From: Stercorarius parasiticus
Lineage: Eukaryota; Chordata; Aves; Charadriiformes; Stercorariidae
Assembly (NCBI GenBank): GCA_013396915.1
Contig: VWZL01000903.1
Coordinates: 673,808 to 737,807, forward strand
Reading direction: 5' to 3'
DNA: 64,000 bases
The position numbers and the translations under genes are program-made. Below are positions 1-12,595 of the stretch, piece after piece (position 1 is the first letter of the stretch; the number at the start of each line of letters is the position of its first letter). The notes below the pieces were generated by a model. That model saw only the letters and a program-made list of their open reading frames with translations. It was not told the origin of the DNA and did not search any database.

Positions 1-1719
1 AAATGACATTACATTTCATAGTCACTTGAAGAATATTCCCCCAAAGGAAGGTCAACCAATTCTGAAAACACAAAGTATGTAAAATAAATTCTGGTACTCC
101 AAAAAAGCAATGTTGCCTAATGATATTTTTAAAATAAATTTTAATAAAATTGGCCTTCTAGAATTCGTAGCCTCAGGTAAAGGTTTTGAAAAAATAACTC
201 CAAGCAGTGACTCTTTGTATATTTCAGATGGTTTGTGAATGATCAGCAAATTACTTTTTTGAAATGGTAACATTAACCAGTAACATTTATATAAACCAGT
301 AGCTGTGTTCCTGGAAATATGAGTTAGTGTGACATGAGGACACTGGATATTTCTCTCATGTACAGTAGCATGGAACCAGGATTTTAAGCCTGCATGCCTG
401 CACATACAAATATGTGTATGATCTGTATATCTGGTAGGAAAGATAAATCTTTTATATTTGTTTTTAGTTATTATATTATGAGGGACCCACTTTTTTAATC
501 CATTTGGAATATTTCTACCATGTCATGTTATTCTTATAATAACACATACGTCAATAATTCTAGCAAAGGCCTTTTCTAAGCATAACGTAAATCATCCACA
601 GGGGAACAGTGGATTCGAAAAAAGTCAATTTTTTAATTAGTGTAAATGCATTTGTTACAGGTAGTTTTAAAAGATAACCAATCAACCATGTTTTTCGAAT
701 GCATCCATTTTCATCATTACCACAACATTTCTAAGAGCTTTTTTTCCCAGTATAGCATCAGATGTTTGAATGTGCTCAGCATTCAGCAGCTTCTACTCTG
801 AAGGTGAGCTGCTGGATTTGGGACCATGGAGAAAAGCTGGCCATATAGGATTGAACTCTTTGTGAGATGAACCTGGACAAACGTGAAAAAGATAATGTAA
901 AACTAGGTTATATAGTGAAGTACAGAGTGTACATACGTTTCGTTTCTGATTTTGAGATGCGGTCTACATTTTGTTGTTGTTTTATATAATTAATGATTTG
1001 GTAATTCTGTTTCTGCTAGTAGCTGATAATTGCAATTCTAATTAGAAAGAAGATATAAACTTATTATAGTCATCACAGAAACTAGCTAGTTGTGTAGAAA
1101 AAGTATCTGTTTGCATAGATGGGAACAGAATCAAAATTCACTCAATCACACTAAGGTGGATGAATATTTTTAGCTTGTCCAGCGATATATATTGGCATGC
1201 AATATGGTTTTAGATACATCTTTCTCATCTATCAGAATTTGAACTATATGCAGGTTGTTTTTTTTACCATGTAAAAAATTTGATATTTGGTTATGAGCAG
1301 AGCCATTTTGTCTACATACTGTGAATAAAATCAGATCATTTAGTAGTGAAACAAATGTCCTTAAAATTTAAACTGCTAAAAGAATTTATCTGTGGATTAA
1401 ATAGATAGTCAAATATTTAAAATCGAATGTTTCCTTCTTTACTGGCACGATCTGTGGTCAATGTATGAGAGGTGATAACGTAACCAACTTTGCACTTGGT
1501 GCGAATGGTATGACTTCTTGATTTGTTTGAGATGATGTTGCTCTTGCAACAGTTGTCAAGGTTTGGTTTTTTTCCTGATCAAATTGCCTTAGAAACCTGT
1601 TGCACTCTCTTTGTGCAATACATTTTGTAACCCCGAAGAGTCCAGAGACTCTCCAGCGTGCTGCCGTGTAGAGCAGCAGCCATGCCAGGGACAGGGCAGA
1701 CAGCAACCTGTCAGAAATA

Positions 1720-2216
1720 GAATCATAGAATTGTTTTGGTTGGAAGAGACCTTTCAGATCATCAAGTCCAACCATTAACTGGCAAGTTACCGCTAAACGG
1801 TGTCCCTCAACACTACATCTTCACATCTTTTAAATACCTCCAGAGATGGTGACTCAACCACTTCCCTGGGCAGCCTGTTTCAATGCTTGACAACCCTTTC
1901 AGTCAAGAAATTTTTCCTAATATCCAATCTAAACCTTCCCTGATGTAACTTAAGGCCTTTTCCTCTTCTCCTATTGCCTGTTACTTGGGAGAAGAGACCG
2001 ACCCCCTCCTTGCTACAACCTCCTTTCAGGTAGTTGTAGAGAGCGATAAGGTCTCCCCTCAGCCCCCTTTTCTCCAGGATGACCAACCCCAGCTCCCTCA
2101 GCTGCTCCTCACAGGACTCATGCTCTAGACCCTTCACCAGCTTTGTTGCCCTTCTCCGGACCCACTCCAGCACCTCAATGTCTTTCTTGTAGTGAGGGGC
2201 CCAAAACTGAACACAG
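1720..2216 (-). mobile_element. CR1 LINE 3' fragment, antisense to the receptor gene
   Basis: Read on the minus strand this is a classic avian CR1 3' end. The + strand begins with gaatcatagaattg, the complement of the terminal ATTCTATGATT repeat, followed by the conserved ttggttggaagagacc block. It then runs through the complement of the ORF2 C-terminal and 3' untranslated region (ctgggcagcctgtt, caccccagctcc-like and ctggacccactcc-like blocks). About 500 bases remain; the element is 5' truncated, as most CR1 copies are. It stops abruptly near cccaaaactgaacacag, where a T-rich run begins. Insertion polarity is opposite to the host gene, so its 3' end cannot act as a sense polyadenylation site. 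Confidence 0.93.
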
Positions 2217-2480
2217 TTTGTTTTAGTTTTTTTTTTTTCATTTTTACGGAAGTAAAGCCAACAGCTACTCCCTTGCACTGCAGCAAGACCCTGCACGTCA
2301 GCCGAGCGGTGTTGCCTGCCTGCAGGCTTGCATGGAGGTAACCAGCTGAGTGGTAGCAATTTGTCCCTGGGCACAGTATCAAGTCCAAGAGCTGTGCTGT
2401 CAACAACTGACCCAAAATCCAGGGCTACAGATGTAGGTGAGAGCAGTGGAGAGGCTGCACGAGGGGCTATGGGATTCGAG
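2217..2480. other. T-rich junction and unassigned segment after the CR1 copy
   Basis: Directly after the CR1 match is lost comes an uneven T run (tttgttttagttttttttttttc) and then about 220 bases with balanced composition that I cannot match to CR1. On the minus strand the T run would read as an A tail, so this may be a second small retroelement inserted into the CR1 copy. No flanking duplication was identified. The family is unknown. Confidence 0.3.
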
Positions 2481-5400
2481 GTCCCAATTTGATGAGACAG
2501 ACATATCTGAGTGGAGAATCCTTCTGCAGAGGATTTATAGTTAAACTTCTGTCTCCTGACATTGACCAGAAATGTCTGTAATTGTTGTGTTGTGTTAAAA
2601 AGGGTAAATGTACCACTTTAATTGAGGTTTTAACCAATTTAAAAATCTTTCAACATGTAAAAAACACTGAAATAAAATGTGAATGGTATTGCAGTTGGAA
2701 AATAAGGTCAAGAATATTACCCCTATCAATCAACATAAATAGGAAAGAACACAGTTCTGACTTCGAGCACCAAACTAATTTAAATTTCACATAGACTAAA
2801 TATATCTATCATCTTCAAACAATGTTTTAAATTGGAATAATGTATCTCCTGTGTTTATTTGCTAACTTCCCAACTATAAAATAGATATTTTAGCTATGTA
2901 TCTGATTCATTGCTCTGTCGTTTGCTTCAAAGGAATTTTACCTCTACTTCACAAAACCTAACTTTTTCATATTCTTACTCATGCTATGCATATACAAGTA
3001 TCGAAAGGTAATAATTAGACGCATCTGCTTACATTTGCCAGGAGCAGATGTTAGACAAATTAAAGTGAACATAGCTATCGCTCAACATCATTAAAGAAGC
3101 GCCTCTATAATAAATTCTGAACTTTGACAGGCAGTTAAATATTCTACATTGGCATATTTATGCTATTTGCAAAAATCTCATGTATGAAATTGTCTTCCTA
3201 TGCAGTTGAATCAAAAATGAATTGTGTAAGTGTTCCAGGTCGTAACTTCTACTTCTTTTCCCCTGGAACGATTAGTTGTCAGTCCCAACAGCCGTGCTTA
3301 TTAACACTACAGGACAAGCTCATCAGCTCATGAACAATGCAGTAAAGTCCTAAATGACTTAATAGCGCACTCCAAGAAAATAAAGACATGAGAGCAGTGT
3401 TATGAAGTTAGACCAGAAGTCCCTCTTTCGCGGTATACTGTTTCCAGCTGTGGGCAATGGTGAAGCCTCAAGAAGAGTATAAAAGTAGGATGAGACTAAA
3501 TTGGGGTATTTCTTTGATGTTCTCCCAGCATCAAACAGCAGGGACCCCTGCATATTTTTGGTGTCAAGCAGTGGGTAAGAACTGTCCAGTTTAAACATGC
3601 ACATCTGTACACACATGCATGAAAATAGAGTATCCTTTCATTTGCTTTGAGCCCGACATCTGGTAATTTCTTTTGATGATCTCTGTTTCTTAAAAGTGAG
3701 GAGCTGTGAATACTTGTTGGCCTACTCCACAACGTTATTAGAGATATCTGCAATATAGCTCTTAGTTGCTTCTTTCCTGGTCAGAAAAGTCCTTGAGTGT
3801 TTAGTTTGCTTTTATATGGGAGATGTTCTGTGCCTTTCATTCCCTTGCTGCAGTTCCTGGTACCTTGTGAACGGCACGCAATATTCAATAGATTAAGTAG
3901 AGTAAAATGATGCAGAGCAATGATTTTTCCTTTTTTTTTTATTGCTTTTCCAAGCCGTCTTAGCATTCAGTTTGCTTATTTTGACTTTACAGAATATTGA
4001 ACTGATCTCTTCGTAAAACTGCTGATTAATATCGCAACCTTTTTTTTCATAGCGGTCATAGTTAGCTCAGAACCTTCCACTTGGTCCATAGTTAGGATTT
4101 TTTTTTCCCCATATACATTACTGTGCATCAGATCGAATTTTATCTATTTTATCACTCGGGTGTTCAGAATGCTGCTGTTCTTCTGCACTTCCTCACACTC
4201 ACATCTTACGTTTTTATTATTCTGGGAAATGTTGTAGCAAATATAAGCACCTTAATGTGTGTCCCCTGTCTATGCTGTTTATGAGGATGATGACCAGAAT
4301 GAAGTCCTGCACAGGTCTCCATTCAGGTCTGCAACTGTACTCCTGCTGTTGTGAAAACTGACTGCTAAATTCTGTTGTTTGTTTCTTATCTTTCACCTGG
4401 TCATTACTCCATGTCAGGAAATATTTTCTTCTTCTACAGGGCTTTCCTTAAGACCATTTGATAATTTATAGTAAGTGTTTATGTCTTTAGCAAATTACTT
4501 TGGTTTTGTCTTGCTTTTCTATGTTTATCTTCTTAGCTATTTCTTCACCTTCAGATGTGACTTCTTATTTTTGAAGTACATCTTTTTAGTTCTAATAAAA
4601 TCATTTAACTGAAATTTTAAACATTCTGGGTTTTGTTTGTTTGTTACTCAACAGTTATTTTTGTTATACAGTTCAATTATGATGACTAGAAACAATCTCT
4701 TCTCCAACTTGGAAACCAGCTGCCTCATTTTCATACAGCTTACTTTTTGAAATTAAATGCTATTTTTATGTCATTTTAGACTTTTCTTGGTTTTAAAAGA
4801 TGATTTCCCAATTACATCAGGGTTATGGAGCAGTTCTTCTGTCACAGTGTTTTGACCTGTGACTTGCACATTGCTCAGAACCAAGCCAAGAGTGTCTTGC
4901 CGTGTTTCAGCTTTCACCAAAAGCGCCTCCATGAATCAGTCATTTGCGGTGTCATTTAGTCTCTGCATCACACCCCAACCTGACATTTACCCAGTCTATG
5001 TGGGGGTGATTGAAGTTTCTGATTACTAATTTGTTTTTTTGCTGTCTCTTAAATCTCTCTTGGCATCTCACTAACACCATTGTCATCCTGATTAGGCAGT
5101 GACAACTTATTTCTAATACTTTTGTAGGCCTGGCATCTTAATCCATAGAGATAACGTGTAATATTCAGTACAGTTAACTATCTGATGCAAAGCTTTCTTT
5201 AACATAAACTACATCCTTCTTTTTCTTGCCTATGATGTAGTTTGTTTTGTGTTACAGGTTTCTACCGACTGCTTTCCTTCCATTGAGTCTCTGATGTTCC
5301 TATTAGGTGAATATTCTCACTTAAAACTAGATATCCTACTTCCTTCATCTATTTAAAAACTGCTAGCATTTCAATAGTAGCATGTATGCATTTGATCTGG

Positions 5401-6497
5401 TTGCTTGTTTTTCTGTGCTATCTTTAAATGGTATTTTTGGGTGTGGAATGAGCTTAACTTGTGTCATAAATGAGTTTTACCAGCTTCAGTCTTATCTTTT
5501 GCTCAAGGATATAAAGCTTTTATAATTTCACCCCTCTGTGATTCATCCCCCACGCCAGATTTTCTTCTGCACCTGTTGACTTTCCTATAGTCTTTAATTC
5601 AATCCCCTTCTCCGGTAACCTTTATGGTTTTTAATCCCAGCAGCTTTACCTAAATCCTGGTTTTGCTGTGCAGACTTTGTATAAAGTTTGTCCAGTTCCT
5701 GATGAATCCAAACCCTTCATCCCTATGCCGATATCTGAAAGACTGATTCTCCAGCCAGCATGAAAAAGAACTGCCGGCACAAGAGCAGAAGTAGTGATCA
5801 AGGATGTAATTTTCATATTTGAGGAGGCCATCTGATTATCCTAACTGAGGTGCTCTGCAGAATACTAATCTCTGGCTGAAAGCAATGGTATATAATGTAG
5901 TTTGCTCATGCTCCTTTACTCAGCCACATTTTCTTCACCCACAGGCCTTGTGGGGAAAATGATTTCTTGCCTCTTAAATGCACTTTGCCGCTTCTGAGGT
6001 GTTTGACAATAGTAGATGAATTAGGTAAGTAACTGAGCAGTGGTTATAGGCTGTACGTGTGGTAGGGAAGGCTCCAGTTATTTAAATAACTCGTCTGGGT
6101 CTTCTGAATTCAAGGAATGCCTTTGTCCACCTAGCACAGATTTATACAATTATTTTTGCTGCAGGACAAGCATTACATACAGCAGAGTAACTGTCGAGAG
6201 AGAGAAAAACACTTTGTGTAAAGGAGGTATACAAACCAAGTTTTCAGTTCTCATTGTTTTCAACAAATTTCCAAGGAAATAAAAATATTTGCCTTCTGTC
6301 CTCCCAGTTGGTACCATACTAGGAGGAATGTCGCAAAACACAAGTGGCCTCTTCTACATTTTATTACTTGAAGCAAACATATGGAAGAATACATTCACCG
6401 TTTTTTGTCTTTGCAGGTATCTCATATTGCACGCACAGGTTGATGTTGGAAAATAGCCTACAAGAACATTGAGGAAAGTATTTTTACTGTATGTAGA

Positions 6498-6876
6498 TCA
6501 TCGAACCATAGACACAAAATGGTTTGGTTGGAAGGGACCTTAAAAATCATCTAGTTCCAACCCCGCTACCATGGGCAGGGACACCTCCCACTAGACCAGG
6601 CTGCTCAAAGCCCATCCAACCTGACCTTGAACACTTGCAGAGATGAGGCATTCACAACAACTCTGGGCAACAAGTTCCAGGATGCAATTGGCTTTCTGGG
6701 CTGTGAGCGCACATTGCTGGCTCATGTTGAGCTTCTCATCGACCAACACCCTCAAGTCCATCTCCTCCAGGCTGCTCTCAACCCGTTCTCTGCCCAGCCT
6801 GTATTTGTGCCTGGGATTGTCCCGACCCAGGTGCAGGACCTTGCACTTGGCCTTGTTGAACCTCATGAGATTCACA
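6498..6876 (-). mobile_element. CR1 LINE fragment with internal deletion
   Basis: The + strand opens with a degraded terminal repeat and the ttggttggaagggacc block, then ccatgggcagggacacc and the actctgggcaacaagttccagg block of the CR1 3' UTR. From there it jumps straight into the complement of the ORF2 C-terminal coding region, ending at cttgttgaacctcatgag. On the minus strand that segment encodes the conserved CR1 phrase [19 protein letters not shown] followed by a [17 protein letters not shown] stretch. Between the two blocks a few hundred bases of the usual CR1 sequence are missing, so this is an internally deleted or rearranged copy as well as a 5'-truncated one. It lies antisense in intron 3. 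Confidence 0.9.
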
Positions 6877-7695
6877 TGAAGGGGAAAGTAACCAACACAT
6901 TATCCACCACAGGATCAGTTTTGTTCTAAGTATCCTAAGTAGATAAAAAACCCTGGGAGTGCCTGCTGTCATCAGAGAACTCTGCTTCAAAAAATCCAGA
7001 TACTAAAACTGGAAGATTTGTGAATAAATATGTGTTTCATGTCGGTTGTTTAGACCATCCTGTTTGCAGTTTCAGGAGTCAGCCAGCGTTACAGTTTGAA
7101 ACCTTCCTCATTTTTCCTTATGCAGTGACACATTTTGATTCCCTGGTTCCAGAAGCTATTAGCAGATCTCTGCAGGGTTTTCAGGTCACGTGCAGGAGGG
7201 GAGATGCTCCCTCAGCAAGACATTTCCCTTTAAAATCACTCACAGCCTAATTTTTTAAATGGCACTGGTGGGGGCACGCTCTTTTCCACTTCTTTTGCAA
7301 GTCTCTGTACAGCAAGAGGTTTGTGTGGGGGGTGAATATCACGTACGCTTGTAATATTTCCTCTCAGATGCAGCTTTTGGCTTTTGTTACCCATTTATTT
7401 ATTTTGCGCTTTACCAAGTTTTATGAGCGTAGCTGGGGCATGTGATGAGTTTATCGTACCCGCAGTAATGAGTTCTTAGCAAATGCGTAGTTTTCCTTTT
7501 GACTTAGCATGCATCCCAATTTTGTGACTGCAAGACGTAAAGCTGGATTTAGCGTTACTGATAGAGTGAAAGGGCTAAGTGAGGGAAGCTGGTAGTGTAA
7601 GTAACGTGTCTGGGAGGGAAGGGAATAGGCTGCCCAGGGCAGTTTGCTGATCACCTTTCCAGCTCTCAGCCATTGCAGACAAATCTCTTCTAGTT

Positions 7696-7770
7696 TCATA
7701 GAATCCTGGAATGGTTTAGGTTGGAATGAACCTTAAAGATCATCTAGTTCCAAGCCCCTGCCATGGGGGG
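7696..7770 (-). mobile_element. Very short CR1 3' tail
   Basis: About 75 bases matching only the extreme CR1 3' end on the minus strand: catagaatcctggaatgg, ttaggttggaa, then ccttaaagatcatctagttcc and cccctgccatgg. It stops at a run of eight G. This is a severely 5'-truncated insertion, or the remnant of a longer copy cut by the G-rich sequence that follows 80 bases later. Confidence 0.85.
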
Positions 7771-7849
7771 GGTTTATTTCCTTCCTCAAAAATGAACACA
7801 TAACATCCTGGTCAAAATGAACTGCCCATTTAAGTATAAAAAGCCACAG

Positions 7850-8245
7850 TTGCTGTGGACACCCTGTCATGGTGTCCGTGGTGGTGGGGGCTCCCCATGG
7901 AGGACAGGGGCTGGCAGCCAGGGCCTGTCCCACCCCCAGCCAGACGCAAAGCAGCTGGGGGCACCAGGGCAGCCCCAGCCCCAGGCATCGGGCACCTCCC
8001 TGGGGATGGGGAAGGGGCAAAGCCGGGACATGGCCCTGTGGGTGGGCCTGAATCAGGGGCCCATGGCCAGGCAGGGCAGGGCTGTGGGGAGATGGAGACC
8101 AGCCCTGCTGCAGCATCACTGGGGCAGGGGCTGACGGCCCTGGGGGTCTATCATGGGATCCTGGGCCTTGGGCAGGGTAGGAGCCCCAGGGGACCATCAG
8201 GACCAACAAGATCTGGGGATGCCCTCCAGGCCTGGCACACCCAAA
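7850..8245. other. GC-rich, CpG-poor patch of unknown origin
   Basis: About 400 bases sharply richer in G and C than the surrounding intron, with many ggggc, cagggc and ccccag runs and few CG dinucleotides. It opens with a small inverted repeat, ggacacc/ggtgtcc at 7858-7878. Several frames on both strands stay open for 100-180 codons, as expected when stop codons are scarce in GC-rich sequence. Their conceptual products are Gly/Pro-rich low-complexity chains with no domain I recognise. It may be an unclassified GC-rich repeat or an isolated GC-biased conversion patch. Confidence 0.45.
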
Positions 8246-10369
8246 TGGTGTATGCCGCGATATTGAAAAATACACGGATCATGTTTCAAGTTATGCATTT
8301 TAAAAGCATTCGATGGCCAGCGTGTTCCCACTCTCTTTCTTAAAGGGCATTTCGTTTGTGGTGTCTGTCTTGGATGAGATTTCCTGTAAGAATATCTGGT
8401 GGTTCAGATAATCACAGACAGCAAGTAGAAATTTGGGCATCAGCCTTGCTGCTGTACTGCCAGTGAGATTGGCTGGCTCCCAGAGTCAGCAAATGAATAG
8501 GTTTGGAGGTGAGAAAATTTTAAAAGTTCTCCCCACAGTGGAGTAAGTATTCCTTTTTTTAACTGAAAAGTGTGGATGTGAACAGATATGCATTTCATTT
8601 TTCATTCAAGGGCGTGTTTCCGTTAGCTCTCTGTTTCTAAAAATAGTTTTGTTTTATTCGTTAACTCTGGAGTGATTAAAAATATATCATATGAGTTCTG
8701 GAGTGCCTTTAGAAACTTTTGCAATTCTATGGTAACAAAAAGATTGTAGACTTCTCAGTCTGATATATGGGTTTACTGAAAATTGTTCAATCATAGCAAA
8801 TAAGAGGGACATGGAACTGTATATTTATGGTCACATTATTTAAAACACATCTGTGTATCTAGTAAAATAGAAGAGGAAAAAGAGCTATGGAGGCTCTTAA
8901 CTAACTCCATTCCTGCTGTCCTGGAGCACCTTGCAAACACTAAAAGAATTATGCATGCAATAATCTAAGAAGTAGGAAGACCTGAACAAATATGACAAAT
9001 AATATCAACTTACTGGGTTTCCTTTGAGTTTTGTTTTTCCTTCCAGATTCTTATTGATAATTCAGGTAATGCCAAAGAGAGATATAAGTTGATAATATTT
9101 ATGGAAAGAACAAAGCAGAAGTGTGAGAAGTCCTTCATTCTCTAAAATGGGTACCTGGTAGATCCCAATTTTTTAGCCTCGGTTCATATCTCATAACTGA
9201 AAAAAACCCAAACCATAACTTTAAGATTTTAGGGCACTAGCTTGTTTCTCTAACTCACTTGTGGCACATCCCGCTACTGCGTAGGAGGCACAATCCATTA
9301 GTTGTCAGTTCCCATCTCTCTAAGGTCAGCTGCCTCAATTGTGGGAACCATCTGACAGCTGATAAAGGTTGATGTTTTTTCTTCCCTGTAGGTTGTTAGC
9401 AGGATTTCAATTAGTGCAATTAAATGTACCTGTTGTCTTGAGGTCCTGTCAGCTTTAAAATAAATAAATTTGTGCTTCATGAAGCAAGTTCTGTGCCTCA
9501 CTGAACGTAGGATTATTTTTCTTTCTTATAAGTCTTCTTTTTTTTTCCAGGATGTTTGGTGGATTTTTTTCTGACTTGATCTCTTTCAGAGTTTTGAAGT
9601 ATAACATCTAAACATTTGACATCTCTATTTCTATTCCTCTTGTTTAGGGGGACTTCTTCAGATGTTGAATTTTTTGTTGTATCTGTCCACTATCAAGTGG
9701 ATTTTGATTGCAATTTGTCACCTAATCTTTGGACAGATCTTCAGGGGCGTAGTGAAAAACCATACTTCTTTTAGCTAGCTTTCTGCTACCAGATCAGAGA
9801 ATATGATACCCCTGATGTGTAAAGGTGTATGTTAGTCATTTTTTGATCAGTCCTTTGGGAATAGAAACTCCTGACTACTGAGAAGCCTATGGTGTTGTAA
9901 TAACTGTGATACTCTGAATCAGAGAAGAAATATATTTAAGTATTCTTCCCCCACCCCAATCTGTCAGGGATTAAATAGCCCAGACTGACTTCTTATTGTC
10001 CTGACTTACATTCCTGAACTGAAGTATTTGCAGGAACTTTCTTCTGTCTCTCTCTGTATTTGTCTACCAAAGCTGAGACAAAGCATTTGCTTCCTTGTCA
10101 GCTGGTGTCCTCTGATGTTCGGATGAGAGAACACCTCAAGAGCAGGAAGGCATCCCCGTCAGTTTGTTGTGGGCAGAGGAACACATACAGAGAAAAGCCA
10201 ATACCCAGCTTTTGAGTAGTAAGCTCCTGTGGCCATGGCAGGAAGGTGCCATGGGGCAGTGCCCACCGAGGGTGCCTGGTTGCTCCCCTCATTCCTGTTG
10301 AGAAGCTTCGTTTCTGTTGCAGTGACCAACACCTGTCCCCGAAAAGCTGGGGAGAAGCTGCTTTGGACG

Positions 10370-10383
10370 GTTGCTATGTCAAC
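10370..10383. promoter_or_regulatory. X-box-like motif (RFX family), copy 1
   Basis: The sequence gttgctatgtcaac is a near-perfect palindrome and differs at one position from the RFX X-box form GTTGCYATGGCAAC. RFX factors bind such sites as dimers. Occupancy here is inferred from the motif alone. Confidence 0.45.
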
Positions 10384-10417
10384 CGTGCTCCCTTTGCCTG
10401 CAGAAAGCCAAGCGCTG

Positions 10418-10431
10418 GTTGGTATGGCAAC
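10418..10431. promoter_or_regulatory. X-box-like motif (RFX family), copy 2
   Basis: The sequence gttggtatggcaac lies 48 bases from the first X-box-like motif and also differs from GTTGCYATGGCAAC at one position. Two near-consensus 14-mers this close are unlikely by chance in an AT-rich intron. No transcription start evidence is visible nearby. Confidence 0.45.
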
Positions 10432-12580
10432 CCTCCTCGGAGCACCTGGAGATGCTTGGTGGAGAACAGGGTCTTTGGAGAAGGCACTGTGGTTGTGGTG
10501 GAGATGGAAACTCTTGTGGCAAAGGGTATAAGAGGGCAGGAAAGACCCATGTAATCATACATTTATTCGGAAAACTTTGGGGTTTGGCATCAAATGGTTT
10601 CTTGAAGGCTAAATATTTCCTTATTTATAACACCATCCTTGTGTGTTTCAGAAAAAGAGGAAAAAAATCATGGCAGTTTGGTACAAAGGATGGCAAGACA
10701 ACATGGATATATGGAGGGTCACAGTGAAATCAGTGTAATTGAAATCAGTGTTTTAGTGTTGCATTTTCTTAACAGAAGAGTATTTTAGCCACATGCTTGG
10801 GAAAATATGTGCCATGTTTTCAACCGGTCATTATTATAGGGTTTTTTAAGTGGTGCCAGAGAGAAGCCTGGATCAGGATCTTATAGGTGAGATGAATATT
10901 GAGTATAACTGCATGTAGACCAAGAAACATTACACGAAGGTGCTTTGGAGGGGTAGGGTGGATGTGTGTGTCTGAGTGCATGCACAAATCTCCTTCACTC
11001 AGGCTGCTCATGAAGTGCATCTAACACCAAAGAGGTTCTAATCAGGCAGTTTTCTTGTGGAAGACTTTGCAGAAGAATAGAGTTTGGTGATTTTCTCCAT
11101 TCAGTGACAATTAAATTAGTAATATGTAGTTTAGACATTGGGCAAATCAAAATGTCAACAGGTAAAATGTAATGGAAATTTTTCTTTAATAAATCTTTTA
11201 TTCTGTAAAGCTTTTTTTTGAATATGGAAGTTGCTGAACCTTTTAGAAAACTTTGAATGCTGAGAAAAAGTTTTAAGTGATCATCTCACACAACAGACAG
11301 TTATTGCTGGTAAATTCTGACTTCCTAAGGTTAGCCTTTCTGAATATGTCTTTATTATGTTCATATTTAACTATGTGAATTAATGTGTCCATGAATCTGT
11401 TTCTCAGTTGTCTTCTGTGTATAGTAGGGGGACAGATTTACAGCTATGTTGTCAAAGCGTAGGATTTATGAGTTTGACTTTGCAACTCACTTTGGGCTGA
11501 TTGGGAAGAATGTAACTCAATCATCAATGCTTCAGAAATAGCTCCTTACACTACAGCAGCCATATCTAAGTTTTGAAATTATGTGGAAGGTGAGGAAAGG
11601 GACCTTGAAGTTATATGGAGACTAAGACATGGATTTTCAACACATCTGTTTATCCGCTGAGTGAGTATTTACTTTATTAACTCATCAAAAATAAATAATC
11701 CACAAGCCAATGGTAATAATCACATTTGCCTGTTGGTCGAGAAAACCAGGATGTGAATTTAGATTCAAATGCAAATCTAAGACAGGAATCTGCATTTCAA
11801 GTAGATACAAGGCTGTCCTCCCATGCAGCAGAATAGTTCTTTTTTGTATAACTTTTTCCAATATTTACAGTAATTTTCAATATATTTATTTGTTTCGCAT
11901 GAATAAATTCTTTTTATAACTGCCGTATTAACAGTATTCCATCGTAATTATTAATTATAGTGTTCTATCTAGTAGTCATATTGAAGAAACACAAAATTTT
12001 TTCAGCTAATGGAAAACTTTAACATCCTTGATACATAACACACCAAGACTGTAAACAGTGATAGTCAATTTTGGAGCATTATTGCTGATACAATGCTGTT
12101 AATTTTATTTTGATGAGTAAACTATATTTTTAATTTTTTTTTTCCCTTTTGTTGAGTGCAGGAGAGAAAAGCTAAAGATAACAAACCCTGTAATAGAAAA
12201 CAAATTATCATTTGCTGTTAGTATTGCAGCATATTAGTATTTATCGTTCATTAGTCCTATAGCCAGTGCATTAGGTACTGTAGAGTAGCATACTATAACA
12301 CATTTTGAAGTGGCTTTGTAGTTAAATCATAGCGTGCTTCCTACATGGTATGTTCAGTATGTGAAGAGACAAATATCACGTAGAAAACGCTTAAAAATTT
12401 TTTTGTACATGGTTAGCATCATATAATATTTGTAAGTCTTTAATTCTTGCTTCAGATGTTTTGAAATCACAGCTAATACACACAAAGAATACAGATATAT
12501 TATGCTCTGTTGCGATAGTGGCCTCTTTACCATTGTATCTAAGTTCCTTCCCTAGTATTATCTACTATTTGAGTTTTTTC

Positions 12581-12595
12581 TTTTTTTTTTTTTTT
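12581..12595. repeat. Poly(T) tract
   Basis: A run of 15 T preceded by ttttttc. It is a homopolymer tract in intron 3 with no recognisable retroelement body on either side. Confidence 0.9.

Noticed and set aside
7733..8343. Open frames of 105-180 codons on both strands
   Set aside because: They come from stop-poor GC-rich sequence and encode Gly/Pro-rich low complexity; one even starts inside the CR1 tail.
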